Source: Halobaculum magnesiiphilum (GTDB lineage Archaea > Halobacteriota > Halobacteria > Halobacteriales > Haloferacaceae). From it: a stretch of DNA of 64,000 nucleotides. The stretch is from contig NZ_CP081958.1 of the NCBI RefSeq assembly GCF_019823105.1, positions 372,001 to 436,000 on the forward strand, given 5' to 3'. Below are positions 49,858-56,918 of the stretch, in pieces (position 1 is the stretch's first letter; every line of letters starts with the position of its first letter). The translations under genes and the position numbers were made by a program. Under the pieces are notes generated by a model. The model worked only from the letters and a program-made list of their open reading frames with translations. It had not been told where the DNA came from and did no database searches.

Positions 49858-49966
49858 CGGAGCGAAACGGTGTCGTTCCGGATCGTTGCAACACGGTAGC
49901 CCGAGCCTTGTAGCACGGGAGCCGGAGCGTTGTTGTACGGTATTCGGAGCCTCACAGCGCGACACT
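49858..49966 (+). repeat. Five 21-22-bp tandem repeats in a divergent promoter
   Basis: Copies start at 49858 (21 bases), 49879, 49901, 49923 and 49945 (22 each). A loose consensus is CGGAGCGTTGTAGCACGGTAGC; copy 5 is the most divergent. Two helical turns per unit suggest an array of protein-binding sites. A 9-bp inverted pair, cgttgcacg (49803-49811) and cgtgcaacg (49851-49859), lies just to the left. The region lies between the DUF7504-like gene (minus) and the metallo-hydrolase gene (plus). Confidence 0.6.
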
Positions 49967-50016
49967 CCGACCGCACGACGCGTACGTTCAAGCACCCGGC
50001 GCCCCAGTCGGTAGCC

Positions 50017-50805
50017 ATGCCGGAGGTGACCCTCGTCGACCGCGGGCGGGTCCGTGCGGACCGGGCGTACGTGGTCGACGGCGCGTCGATGGCCAGCGCG
50101 GCGGAACCGGAGCCGGAACACACCCGCGTCGAGTTCGTCGTCTGGAACGCCGTCGTCGAGGCCGACGGCCGGACGTACCTGTGGGACACGGGCGTCCCGA
50201 CCGACGCCGCGGAGTACTGGCCCGACCCGCTGTACGGCGCCTTCGAGGCACACGACGCGAACGAGCACCCCCTGGAGGGCGATCTCGCGCACGCGGGGTA
50301 CGACCTCGCCGACATCGACGCGGTGGTAATGAGCCATCTCCACCTCGATCACGCGGGCGAACTCGACGCGTTCGCGGGCACCGACACCCCGGTGTACGTC
50401 CACCGCGACGAACTCCAGTTCGCCTTCTACTCGGCACACACCGACGAGGGGTCGATCGCGTACCTCGCGTCCGACTTCGACGGCGACCTGAACTGGCGCG
50501 TGGTCCATCGCCACCGCCACACGCTCGCCGAGGGGTTCGAGCTGCTCCACCTTCCGGGGCACACCCCGGGGCTCCTCGGGGCCCGGATCGAGACCCCTGA
50601 GGGGACCCTCCTCGTCGCCGGCGACGAGTGTTACGTCGACGCCAACTACGCCGAGGGCGCGCCGCTGGGGCCGGGCCTGCTGTGGAGCGAGCGGGACTGG
50701 CGCGAGAGCTTGGAGACGCTCCGCGAGTTGGAGCGGCGAACCGACGCGGACGTGCTGTACGGCCACGACCTCGACCGGTTCGAGACGCTCGCGGCACGCT
50801 ACTGA
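50017..50805 (+). CDS. Metallo-beta-lactamase fold hydrolase (lactonase-like)
   Basis: 262 residues. The metal motif is SHLHLDH (H107, H109, D111, H112), followed by HLPGHTPGLLGARI (third His) and AGDECY (bridging Asp) and the final YGHDLDRFETL (last His). This resembles N-acyl homoserine lactonase-type members, but many other substrates are known. The ATG at 50017 lies near the expected N-terminus; the frame is open further upstream through the repeats. Zinc-dependent and cytosolic. Confidence 0.86.
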   Translation: MPEVTLVDRGRVRADRAYVVDGASMASAAEPEPEHTRVEFVVWNAVVEADGRTYLWDTGVPTDAAEYWPDPLYGAFEAHDANEHPLEGDLAHAGYDLADIDAVVMSHLHLDHAGELDAFAGTDTPVYVHRDELQFAFYSAHTDEGSIAYLASDFDGDLNWRVVHRHRHTLAEGFELLHLPGHTPGLLGARIETPEGTLLVAGDECYVDANYAEGAPLGPGLLWSERDWRESLETLRELERRTDADVLYGHDLDRFETLAARY

Positions 50806-50859
50806 CCGACCACGGCCGCGGTGTGAGACCGCCGCGCCGGCGGCGTTCGTCCCGTTCCG

Positions 50860-51840
50860 CTACCGGAGGATCCGGATGTCGCCGTCGACGACCACCCGAA
50901 CCCGCCCGGCGGCAAGGTCGTACTCGACGGCCGGCTCGTCGCCGTCGACGACGTGTACGGTCCATCCGGCGGTGACGGCGAAGGCGTCGTACCCCAAGCT
51001 GTCGACGCCAGCGGCCGCCAGCGCCTCGCGGAAGGGAGCCCGATGGCTGACCATGCACGCCGCGGGTGAGATCCCGCCCTCGGAGCACACCTCACAGGTC
51101 ACCTGGACCGTCGCGGACATGGTCGTGCCGCACTCGACACACGGGCCGTCGCTCGCGTCGTGCTCCGTGCACACCCGAATGCGTGACTCGGTTCGGCCGC
51201 CACAGCGCGGACAGCTCCCGTCGCCGAACGTCCGAGCACGGTGACAGAACCTGCCGTGAACGCGGTCCAGGAGCGCCTCCGGTGCCGCCTCGATCTCGTC
51301 GCCGACGGCGGCTCCCGGGACGGGTATCGAACTCAGCGTCCCCTCCGGCATGTAATCGAACCCGAGCGCGCCCCGGCAGTCCGTACACTGTCCCGAGACG
51401 TACCCGTACGTGTACGCCACGCACACCGGCGCTCCACACAGATAACACGACGCGCTGGTCGGTTCCGAAACGGCGTGTTCGGTGGGACCGACGGCACCGC
51501 TTTTCACCGTCCGGACCAGCTCCGTTCCGGGGTACAGGATGGCGTACCCCTCGGGCCGCTTCTCGACGAACTCGCCGAGCAGTTGGTTGAGGTGGTAGCT
51601 GAACTTCCCGCTGTCGGGCTCGCCGACCGCCTCGCGGAGCTCGGTGAACGGGACGGTGTACTCGGTGCGGTCGGCGACCGCGACTCGGTCGTGAAGCTCG
51701 CGGAGGATCGACAGCCGCGTGTCGTTGGCGACGACCGCGAACGAGTCCTCGGGCGACTGTCGGTCCGCCTGGGGGTCCGAGGACGGCTCCTCCTCGGCGA
51801 CAGGTTCGGGCGACTCGCCGAGGGGGGCGTCGTCCGACAT
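50860..51840 (-). CDS. Winged-helix regulator with C-terminal zinc ribbons (ArsR-like)
   Basis: 326 residues. An acidic, disordered N-terminus (to about 30) is followed by an ArsR-like winged helix (about 33-110: FAVVANDTRLSILRELHDRVAVADRTEYTVPFTELREAVGEPDSGKFSYHLNQLLGEFVEKRPEGYAILYPG), then at least four zinc knuckles (CYLCGAPVC, CTDC, CPRCGG, CVECGT, CEVC). This agrees with the haloarchaeal DUF7347/DUF7351 proteins (from memory). Likely a transcription regulator that could sense metal or redox state. Convergent with the hydrolase gene. Confidence 0.8.
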   Translation of the reverse strand: MSDDAPLGESPEPVAEEEPSSDPQADRQSPEDSFAVVANDTRLSILRELHDRVAVADRTEYTVPFTELREAVGEPDSGKFSYHLNQLLGEFVEKRPEGYAILYPGTELVRTVKSGAVGPTEHAVSEPTSASCYLCGAPVCVAYTYGYVSGQCTDCRGALGFDYMPEGTLSSIPVPGAAVGDEIEAAPEALLDRVHGRFCHRARTFGDGSCPRCGGRTESRIRVCTEHDASDGPCVECGTTMSATVQVTCEVCSEGGISPAACMVSHRAPFREALAAAGVDSLGYDAFAVTAGWTVHVVDGDEPAVEYDLAAGRVRVVVDGDIRILR

Positions 51841-51920
51841 ACGCTCGACTCGGCGGGCCGCGGCCATAAGCGTGGCTCCGGCCCGACGGGATGCGGCGAT
51901 CGGCGGTCGCCCGGAACGTT

Positions 51921-51952
51921 CCGTAAAGCCTAACCGAAGACTCGGTTTACGG
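51921..51952 (+). promoter_or_regulatory. BirA-box-like inverted repeat upstream of bioY
   Basis: ccgtaaagc (51921-51929) and ggtttacgg (51944-51952) are 8/9 inverted copies with a 14-base spacer. The known BirA operator in bacteria and archaea is TTGTAAACC-N14/15-GGTTTACAA, so spacing and the GTAAA/GGTTTAC cores agree. It ends eight bases before the ATG. Confidence 0.55.
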
Positions 51953-51960
51953 CCTGGCAC

Positions 51961-52542
51961 ATGAGTACCGCAACGGAGGACGTCGACCTCGTCGGCGAGG
52001 AGATCGCCGCCAACGTGGCGCGGGCCGCGCTGTTCGCGGCGTTGACCGGCGTGTTCGCGTACGTGTCGTTTCAGCTTCCGGTGACCTCGGTGCCGTTCAC
52101 CCTGCAGGTGTTGGGCGTGTTCCTCGCCGGGGTGTTCCTCGGCCCCGTGTGGGGCGCCGCGTCGATGGTCATCTACGTCGTCGCGGGGGCGGTGGGCGCG
52201 CCGGTGTTCGCGTACGGGTCCGCCGGCCTCGGGTCGCTGTTCGGGCAGTGGGGCGGCTACCTGTGGTCGTACCCGTTCGCGGCCGCCGTCGTCGGCGCGG
52301 GCGTCCACGGCGCGGGCGACCTGGTCGACCCGGGGTCGGTCAGCATCGGTCGCCTCGTCGGGTCGATGACGGTCGGAACGCTCGTGATCTACGCGTTCGG
52401 AACTCTCGGCTACGCGGTCGTCGGCGACGTGACCCTCGTGACCGCGGTGCTGGCGGCGGCGGTTCCGTTCGTCCCCGCGGAGGCGATCAAGGCGGCGGCG
52501 ACGGTGGCGATCGTCCGCAGCGACGCCGTCGTCGCCCGGTAG
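51961..52542 (+). CDS. bioY: Biotin transporter BioY (ECF S component)
   Basis: 193 residues, six membrane helices. Signatures: VSFQLPVTSVPFTLQVLGVFLAGVFLGPVWGAASMVIYVVAGAVGAPVFA and GGYLWSYPFAAAVVGA, typical of BioY. It captures biotin and works with the ECF module encoded by the next two genes. It is preceded by a BirA-box-like operator, suggesting repression when biotin is plentiful. Confidence 0.93.
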   Translation: MSTATEDVDLVGEEIAANVARAALFAALTGVFAYVSFQLPVTSVPFTLQVLGVFLAGVFLGPVWGAASMVIYVVAGAVGAPVFAYGSAGLGSLFGQWGGYLWSYPFAAAVVGAGVHGAGDLVDPGSVSIGRLVGSMTVGTLVIYAFGTLGYAVVGDVTLVTAVLAAAVPFVPAEAIKAAATVAIVRSDAVVAR

Positions 52543-52551
52543 TCCCGAGCC

Positions 52552-53400
52552 GTGATCGAGGTTCACGACCTCACGCACCGCTACGGGAACGGCGAACGGA
52601 CCGGCTCGCGCGACGCCGACGCGTCCGGCGCGGGCGACGACGCGTCCACCGGAGGCGACGACGCCGATGACGACGACAGCGGCAACGACGACAGCGACGC
52701 CGGCGCCGGAGCGACCGCCGTCCGCGACGTGTCGCTGCAGATTCCGGACGGCGAGTTCCTCGTGCTCGCGGGGGCCAACGGCTCCGGAAAGTCGACGCTC
52801 GTGCGGCACTTCAACGGCCTGCTCGACCCCGACGGGGGCGAGGTGCTCGTCGACGGTGACCCCGTCGGCGACGACCTCGTCGCCGCCCGGACACGCGTCG
52901 GGATGGTGTTCCAGGAGCCGCGTGACTGCTTCGTCGCCGCGACGGTCGCCCGCGACGTGGCGTTCGGCCCGGAGAACCTCGGCCTCCCCAGAGCGGAGAT
53001 CGACGCCCGGGTCAAGCGCGCGCTGGCGGCGGTGAACTTGGCCGGCCGCGGCGACGAGCGCATCGACCGGCTCTCCGGCGGCGAACAGGAGCGTGCCGCC
53101 GTCGCCGGCGCGCTCGCGATGGAGCCGAGCCATCTCGTCCTCGACGAGCCGTTCACGGGGCTCGACGAGCCGGCCCGCGAGTCCGTCCTCGCGCACCTCG
53201 TCGAACTCAACCGCGACGGCACCGGGATCGTCCTCGTGACCCACGACCTGCGCGACGTGCTCGACCCGGCCGACCGGCTCGTCGTGCTCGACGACGGCGC
53301 GGTGGCGGTCGACGCGCCCCCGTCCGCGGCCGTCGAGGCGCTCGACGACCTCCCGGTCCGTCGACCGGACCCCCCCGCCCGTCTGCCCGAGCGATGCTGA
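52552..53400 (+). CDS. bioM: ECF transporter ATPase (BioM/CbiO-like) with acidic insertion
   Basis: 282 residues. GTG start nine bases after bioY. Walker A GANGSGKS (74-81), Q-loop FQEPRDC, ABC signature LSGGEQERAAVAGALAMEP and Walker B LVLDEPFTGLD; then HDLRD as the His switch. Residues about 15-55, between the first beta strand and the Walker A region, are a Gly/Asp/Ser-rich insertion (SRDADASGAGDDASTGG...DDDDSGNDDSD) absent in usual BioM. It overlaps the next gene by seven bases. Confidence 0.92.
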   Translation: MIEVHDLTHRYGNGERTGSRDADASGAGDDASTGGDDADDDDSGNDDSDAGAGATAVRDVSLQIPDGEFLVLAGANGSGKSTLVRHFNGLLDPDGGEVLVDGDPVGDDLVAARTRVGMVFQEPRDCFVAATVARDVAFGPENLGLPRAEIDARVKRALAAVNLAGRGDERIDRLSGGEQERAAVAGALAMEPSHLVLDEPFTGLDEPARESVLAHLVELNRDGTGIVLVTHDLRDVLDPADRLVVLDDGAVAVDAPPSAAVEALDDLPVRRPDPPARLPERC

Positions 53401-54122
53401 CCTACGAGCCGGGCGACTCGGTCGGCCACCGGCTCGACGCGCGCAGCAAGCTGCTCCTGCAGGCGACGTTCGCGGGGGCGGCGTTCGCCTACACCGACCC
53501 CGTGGGGTTGGCGGCGCTCACCGCGCTCGTGCTCGGGTTGCTGGCGCTTTCGGCGACGCCGCCCGGCGTCGTGTTCGCGGAGTACCGCGGCGTGCTCCCG
53601 TTTCTGGCGGCAGCCCCCGCGATCGAATCGCTACAGCTCACGGCGCCGTGGGTCGACCCTGCCGCGGCGGTCGGCCCGACGCTCGCGGCCTACCGGACGC
53701 TGCTGCTGCTCGCGCTGGTCGCGGCGTACGTCCGGACGACGCCCGTCCGCGAGTCGGAGGCCGCCGTCGGGCGCCTCGTGCCCGGCAAGCCGGGGCGGCT
53801 CCTCGGGCTGGGCGTCGGGCTCGTGTTCCGCTTCCTCCCGGTGTTGCAGGCAGACCTCGCCCGGACGCGCGAGGCGATGGCCGCCCGTCTCGGCGACGAG
53901 CGGTCGATCCGGGAACGGGTGCGGATCGTCGCGACCGCGGGGCTGAACCGGGCCCTCACGCGCACCGACCGGCTGGCCGTCGCGCTCCGCGCGCGGTGTC
54001 TCTCGTGGAACCCGACCCCGCCCGAGTCGACGTTCGGCCGCGACGACGCCGCGGCGCTGGCGCTCGCGCTCGCGCTCGCGGCGTCGGCCGCGTGGCCGGC
54101 GGTCGCGGCGGCGGCGTGGTAG
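53394..54122 (+). CDS. bioN: ECF transporter transmembrane component (BioN/EcfT)
   Basis: 242 residues with five to six membrane helices. It shares the ATGC-overlap with bioM (start 53394, seven bases before the bioM stop). EcfT signatures: HRLDARSKLLLQATFAGAAF at the N-terminus and the Ala-Arg coupling motifs near TRTDRLAVALRARCLS. It connects the ATPases with BioY. Confidence 0.9.
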   Translation: MLTYEPGDSVGHRLDARSKLLLQATFAGAAFAYTDPVGLAALTALVLGLLALSATPPGVVFAEYRGVLPFLAAAPAIESLQLTAPWVDPAAAVGPTLAAYRTLLLLALVAAYVRTTPVRESEAAVGRLVPGKPGRLLGLGVGLVFRFLPVLQADLARTREAMAARLGDERSIRERVRIVATAGLNRALTRTDRLAVALRARCLSWNPTPPESTFGRDDAAALALALALAASAAWPAVAAAAW

Positions 54123-54257
54123 CGCGCCGCTGTCTCGAAGCCATCGAGTCGGTGTGGTCACGGCGACGCAGTCCCGGCGATGTCGCGACCGCCACCGAAC
54201 GACCCGGTCGCATGCCGACGCGCTTTTACCGGATCGAGAAGCAACCTCCGGACAACA

Positions 54258-54452
54258 ATGAGTGAGCGCGAGGCTGAGGACTGGCTGATCCGCTACCTGG
54301 TCGTGATGGTCGTCGCCGCGACGGCGCTGTTGATGCTCATCTACGGGCTCGTGTTCGCGCCGAGCGTGGCGGTGACCGCCGGCGCGCTCGTCGCGCTCGC
54401 GGCCGTCTCCGCCGTCGTCGTCATGGACCTGCGGTCGTGGCGCACGGCCTGA
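54258..54452 (+). CDS. Small two-helix membrane protein (64 aa)
   Basis: MSEREAEDWLIRYLVVMVVAATALLMLIYGLVFAPSVAVTAGALVALAAVSAVVVMDLRSW has two hydrophobic segments. The TATA-like cgcttttacc (about 54222-54231) lies 27-35 bases before the ATG, which fixes the start at 54258. No known motif. Confidence 0.65.
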   Translation: MSEREAEDWLIRYLVVMVVAATALLMLIYGLVFAPSVAVTAGALVALAAVSAVVVMDLRSWRTA

Positions 54453-54499
54453 GACGGCCCGCGCCGACCGCGTAAACGGCACCGATCGCGACCGTCACG

Positions 54500-54625
54500 T
54501 CACTCGCCGGCGCCGTCGAGTCGGATTACCTCTTCGTCCGAACGAGCGAGCAGCCACGCGAGCGCGACCCGCCTGCGGGTGAGGTCGTGGGCGACGGCGA
54601 CCTCCTCGAACGCGGTGTCCGACAC
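54500..54625 (-). CDS. 41-residue ORF resembling an aldo/keto reductase C-terminal fragment
   Basis: GTG start directly after the PurD-like stop codon: MSDTAFEEVAVAHDLTRRRVALAWLLARSDEEVIRLDGAGE. The stretch FEEVAxAHDxTxxxVALAWLLAR resembles the helix that precedes the last beta strand of aldo/keto reductases. Codon use looks coding. It could be a gene fragment or a real small protein. Confidence 0.4.
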   Translation of the reverse strand: MSDTAFEEVAVAHDLTRRRVALAWLLARSDEEVIRLDGAGE

Positions 54626-55939
54626 TCACGCCGGCCCGAGGTAGCCCCACGCCTGCAGTCGGTCGCCGTCGCCGTCGATCCACCGCTCGCCGATGTCGTC
54701 GCGGTAGTACATGTTCGGGATCACGATGTCGTCGATGCGGCCGTACGCCTGCTCGCGGGCGGCCCCCATCGTGTCCCCCTTGCCCGTCACGACGAGCGGC
54801 ATCCCGCTGTCGCCGGCGACGCGCCACTGTCCGTCCACCCGCTTCGTGTCCTCCAGGTGGATGCCGTCGCGGTCCTCGATGTCGAACACGACGGCCGCGT
54901 TCCGTGAGTTCTCGTCGTAGGTCGTCTCGTCGTCGAACGGGAACGGCGGCAGGACGACGCGGACGCCGATCTGGTAGCCGTTGTGGACGTCCAGTTCGGG
55001 GTCGTAGCCGTGGGCGAGATCGAAGAAGAACTGTCCAGTCGGGGACTCGAACGACTCCTCCTGCAACGCGATCGTCGGGTAGCCGAACCGGGGGGTGAAC
55101 TCCAGGGGGTAGATGCCGTTCTCGTTGACGATGCAGTTGATGTCGATACTTCCGACGTACCCCTCCTCGGCGAGCCAGTCCTCCAGCTTGCCGAGTGTCT
55201 CCTCGAACAGCTTGTTCTGGCCGGCCCAGAACATCGACGTTCCCATCTCGCCGGTCGAGGGGCCGATGTTCCCCGGGAACAGCTTCTTGTGCTCGAAATT
55301 GAAGTTGACGTGGTCGACGAACCCGTTGCCGTCGAAGAACCCGCAGATCGCGACCTCGACGCCCTCGACCTTCCGTTGGAGCTGAAACCCCTTCATCCGG
55401 TGGCCCCACGCCTTCTTGTAGGCACGGAGCACGTCGACCACGTCGCTGCCGTCGTCCTCGTTGCCGACGTAGAGGAGCCGTTTGACGTTCTGGACCTCCC
55501 CGAGCGGTTTGATCACGTACGGCGCCGGGTTCGCCTGGACGTGGCGGGCGGCCTCGTCGAAGTCGTGGAAGACGTGGTGTTCGATGGTGTCGACGCCGTG
55601 CTCCTCCAGGATCTCCATCGCGTACCCGCGGTCCTCCTCGAGACGGTCGGTTGAGGGCGTCCCCCCGACGACGGCCTTCCCCTCCTCGCGGAGTTCCCGG
55701 GCGAGTTCCCCCGTACCGATGTCGGAGCCGACCCAGATGTCGTCGAAGACGATCACGTCGGCCCACTCGACCTCCGCGCGCCAGTCGTCGGTCTTGGGGA
55801 CGAACCCGTCGCCGATCTCCCCGTCGCGCTCCGCCTCGATGTAGTACCGGACGTCGTGACCCTCATCGTGGACTTGCCACGCGAGGTCGGTGATCAGCGC
55901 GGCGTCGGCGGAGACGAACAGGAAGTTGTGGCGGTCCAT
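54626..55939 (-). CDS. ATP-grasp ligase resembling phosphoribosylamine-glycine ligase (PurD-like)
   Basis: 437 residues. A Rossmann-like start (DRHNFLFVSADAALITDLAWQVHDEGHDVRYYIEAERD) is followed by an ATP-grasp domain (APYVIKPLGEVQNVKRLLYVGNE, QRKVEGVEVAICGFFDGNGFV, SIDINCIVNENGIYPLEFTPRFGYPT, in which the DINC/EFTPR region supplies the Mg-ATP ligands) and a C-terminal part seen in PurD. It may be an additional PurD or a ligase for another amide bond. No other purine genes are nearby. Confidence 0.75.
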   Translation of the reverse strand: MDRHNFLFVSADAALITDLAWQVHDEGHDVRYYIEAERDGEIGDGFVPKTDDWRAEVEWADVIVFDDIWVGSDIGTGELARELREEGKAVVGGTPSTDRLEEDRGYAMEILEEHGVDTIEHHVFHDFDEAARHVQANPAPYVIKPLGEVQNVKRLLYVGNEDDGSDVVDVLRAYKKAWGHRMKGFQLQRKVEGVEVAICGFFDGNGFVDHVNFNFEHKKLFPGNIGPSTGEMGTSMFWAGQNKLFEETLGKLEDWLAEEGYVGSIDINCIVNENGIYPLEFTPRFGYPTIALQEESFESPTGQFFFDLAHGYDPELDVHNGYQIGVRVVLPPFPFDDETTYDENSRNAAVVFDIEDRDGIHLEDTKRVDGQWRVAGDSGMPLVVTGKGDTMGAAREQAYGRIDDIVIPNMYYRDDIGERWIDGDGDRLQAWGYLGPA

Positions 55940-56068
55940 GCGGATACGACGGCGCGGACGGGATTATACCCGGCGACGATCCGGTCGCCGACGAGAGGCG
56001 GATCCGGCCGATCCACTCCCGTGTGACGGTACCGCATCCCGGACCGTTCCGAAGCCGAACACTTTTTG

Positions 56069-56086
56069 ACTGACTGGCCAGTTAGT
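56069..56086. promoter_or_regulatory. Imperfect palindrome in the TetR gene promoter (candidate operator)
   Basis: actgactggccagttagt; 16 of 18 positions are symmetric around ggcc. It overlaps the downstream side of the TATA-like acactttttgac (56060-56071) and lies 70-88 bases before the TetR ATG. TetR proteins bind such sites as dimers, often repressing themselves. Confidence 0.6.
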
Positions 56087-56156
56087 TAGGGCAGACGCGG
56101 CGACCGGTCCTCGCGGACCGCCACGGCACACCCGCCCGCCGCACCCCGAACCACCG

Positions 56157-56918
56157 ATGAGTCAGGAGCAAGACACGCAGACGGAGTTCATGGAGGCGAC
56201 GTACCGCGCGCTGTGTAGGCACGGGTACGCCGACCTCACCATGCAGGACATCGCCGACGAGACGGACAAGAGCAAGGCAGCCCTCCACTACCACTTCGAC
56301 GGCAAGGACGACCTGTTCCGGGAGTTCCTCGCGTACCTCCACGAGGGGTTCGCGGAGAAGATCGCGGACCATCCGGACGGGTCCCCCGTGACGAAGCTGG
56401 TGGCGCTGGTTCGCCGCGTGCTTGACCCGGTGGACGACGAGTCCGACCAGCAGTTCAACACGGCGTTCATGGAGATCAAAGCGCAGGCGCCGTATCGCGA
56501 CGGCTATCGCGAGATACTACGGCGCTTCGACGCCGATCTGCGCGCGGAGATCGCCGGTCTCGTTCGGGCGGCGATCGACGCCGGACAGTACGACGAGGAG
56601 ACCGACCCCGAGGAGGTCGCGGAGCACGTCCTCACCTACATCCACGGGACGTGGACCCGCGCGGCCGCCATCGGCGCGGACGTGGTGACGATGCGCGAGC
56701 ACCTGATCGACGACCTCCTCGACATGCTCGTCGAGGACGCGACCGTTCCCGTCAGTGCGGAGTCGCCCGATGCGCCGGCGCTGGCCGACGACGACGATGA
56801 CGCACTCGACGAGGACGCGACCGACGGCACCGCCGCCGGCGACGCGGACATCGACGACGGTGCCGACGCTGACGCCGACGACGACGCCGACGACAGCGAC
56901 GAGGTGTCGCGCGAATGA
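56157..56918 (+). CDS. TetR family transcription regulator
   Basis: 253 residues. N-terminal HTH: LTMQDIADETDKSKAALHYHFDGKDDLFREFLAYLHEGF; an all-helical ligand domain to about 195; and an Asp/Ala-rich acidic tail (about 205-253) that is unusual in TetR proteins and probably an adaptation to high salt. It overlaps the MATE gene by four bases (ATGA), so it very probably controls that pump. Confidence 0.92.
   Translation: MSQEQDTQTEFMEATYRALCRHGYADLTMQDIADETDKSKAALHYHFDGKDDLFREFLAYLHEGFAEKIADHPDGSPVTKLVALVRRVLDPVDDESDQQFNTAFMEIKAQAPYRDGYREILRRFDADLRAEIAGLVRAAIDAGQYDEETDPEEVAEHVLTYIHGTWTRAAAIGADVVTMREHLIDDLLDMLVEDATVPVSAESPDAPALADDDDDALDEDATDGTAAGDADIDDGADADADDDADDSDEVSRE

Noticed and set aside
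49858..49966. CRISPR array
   Set aside because: Units adjoin without spacers and are only loosely conserved.
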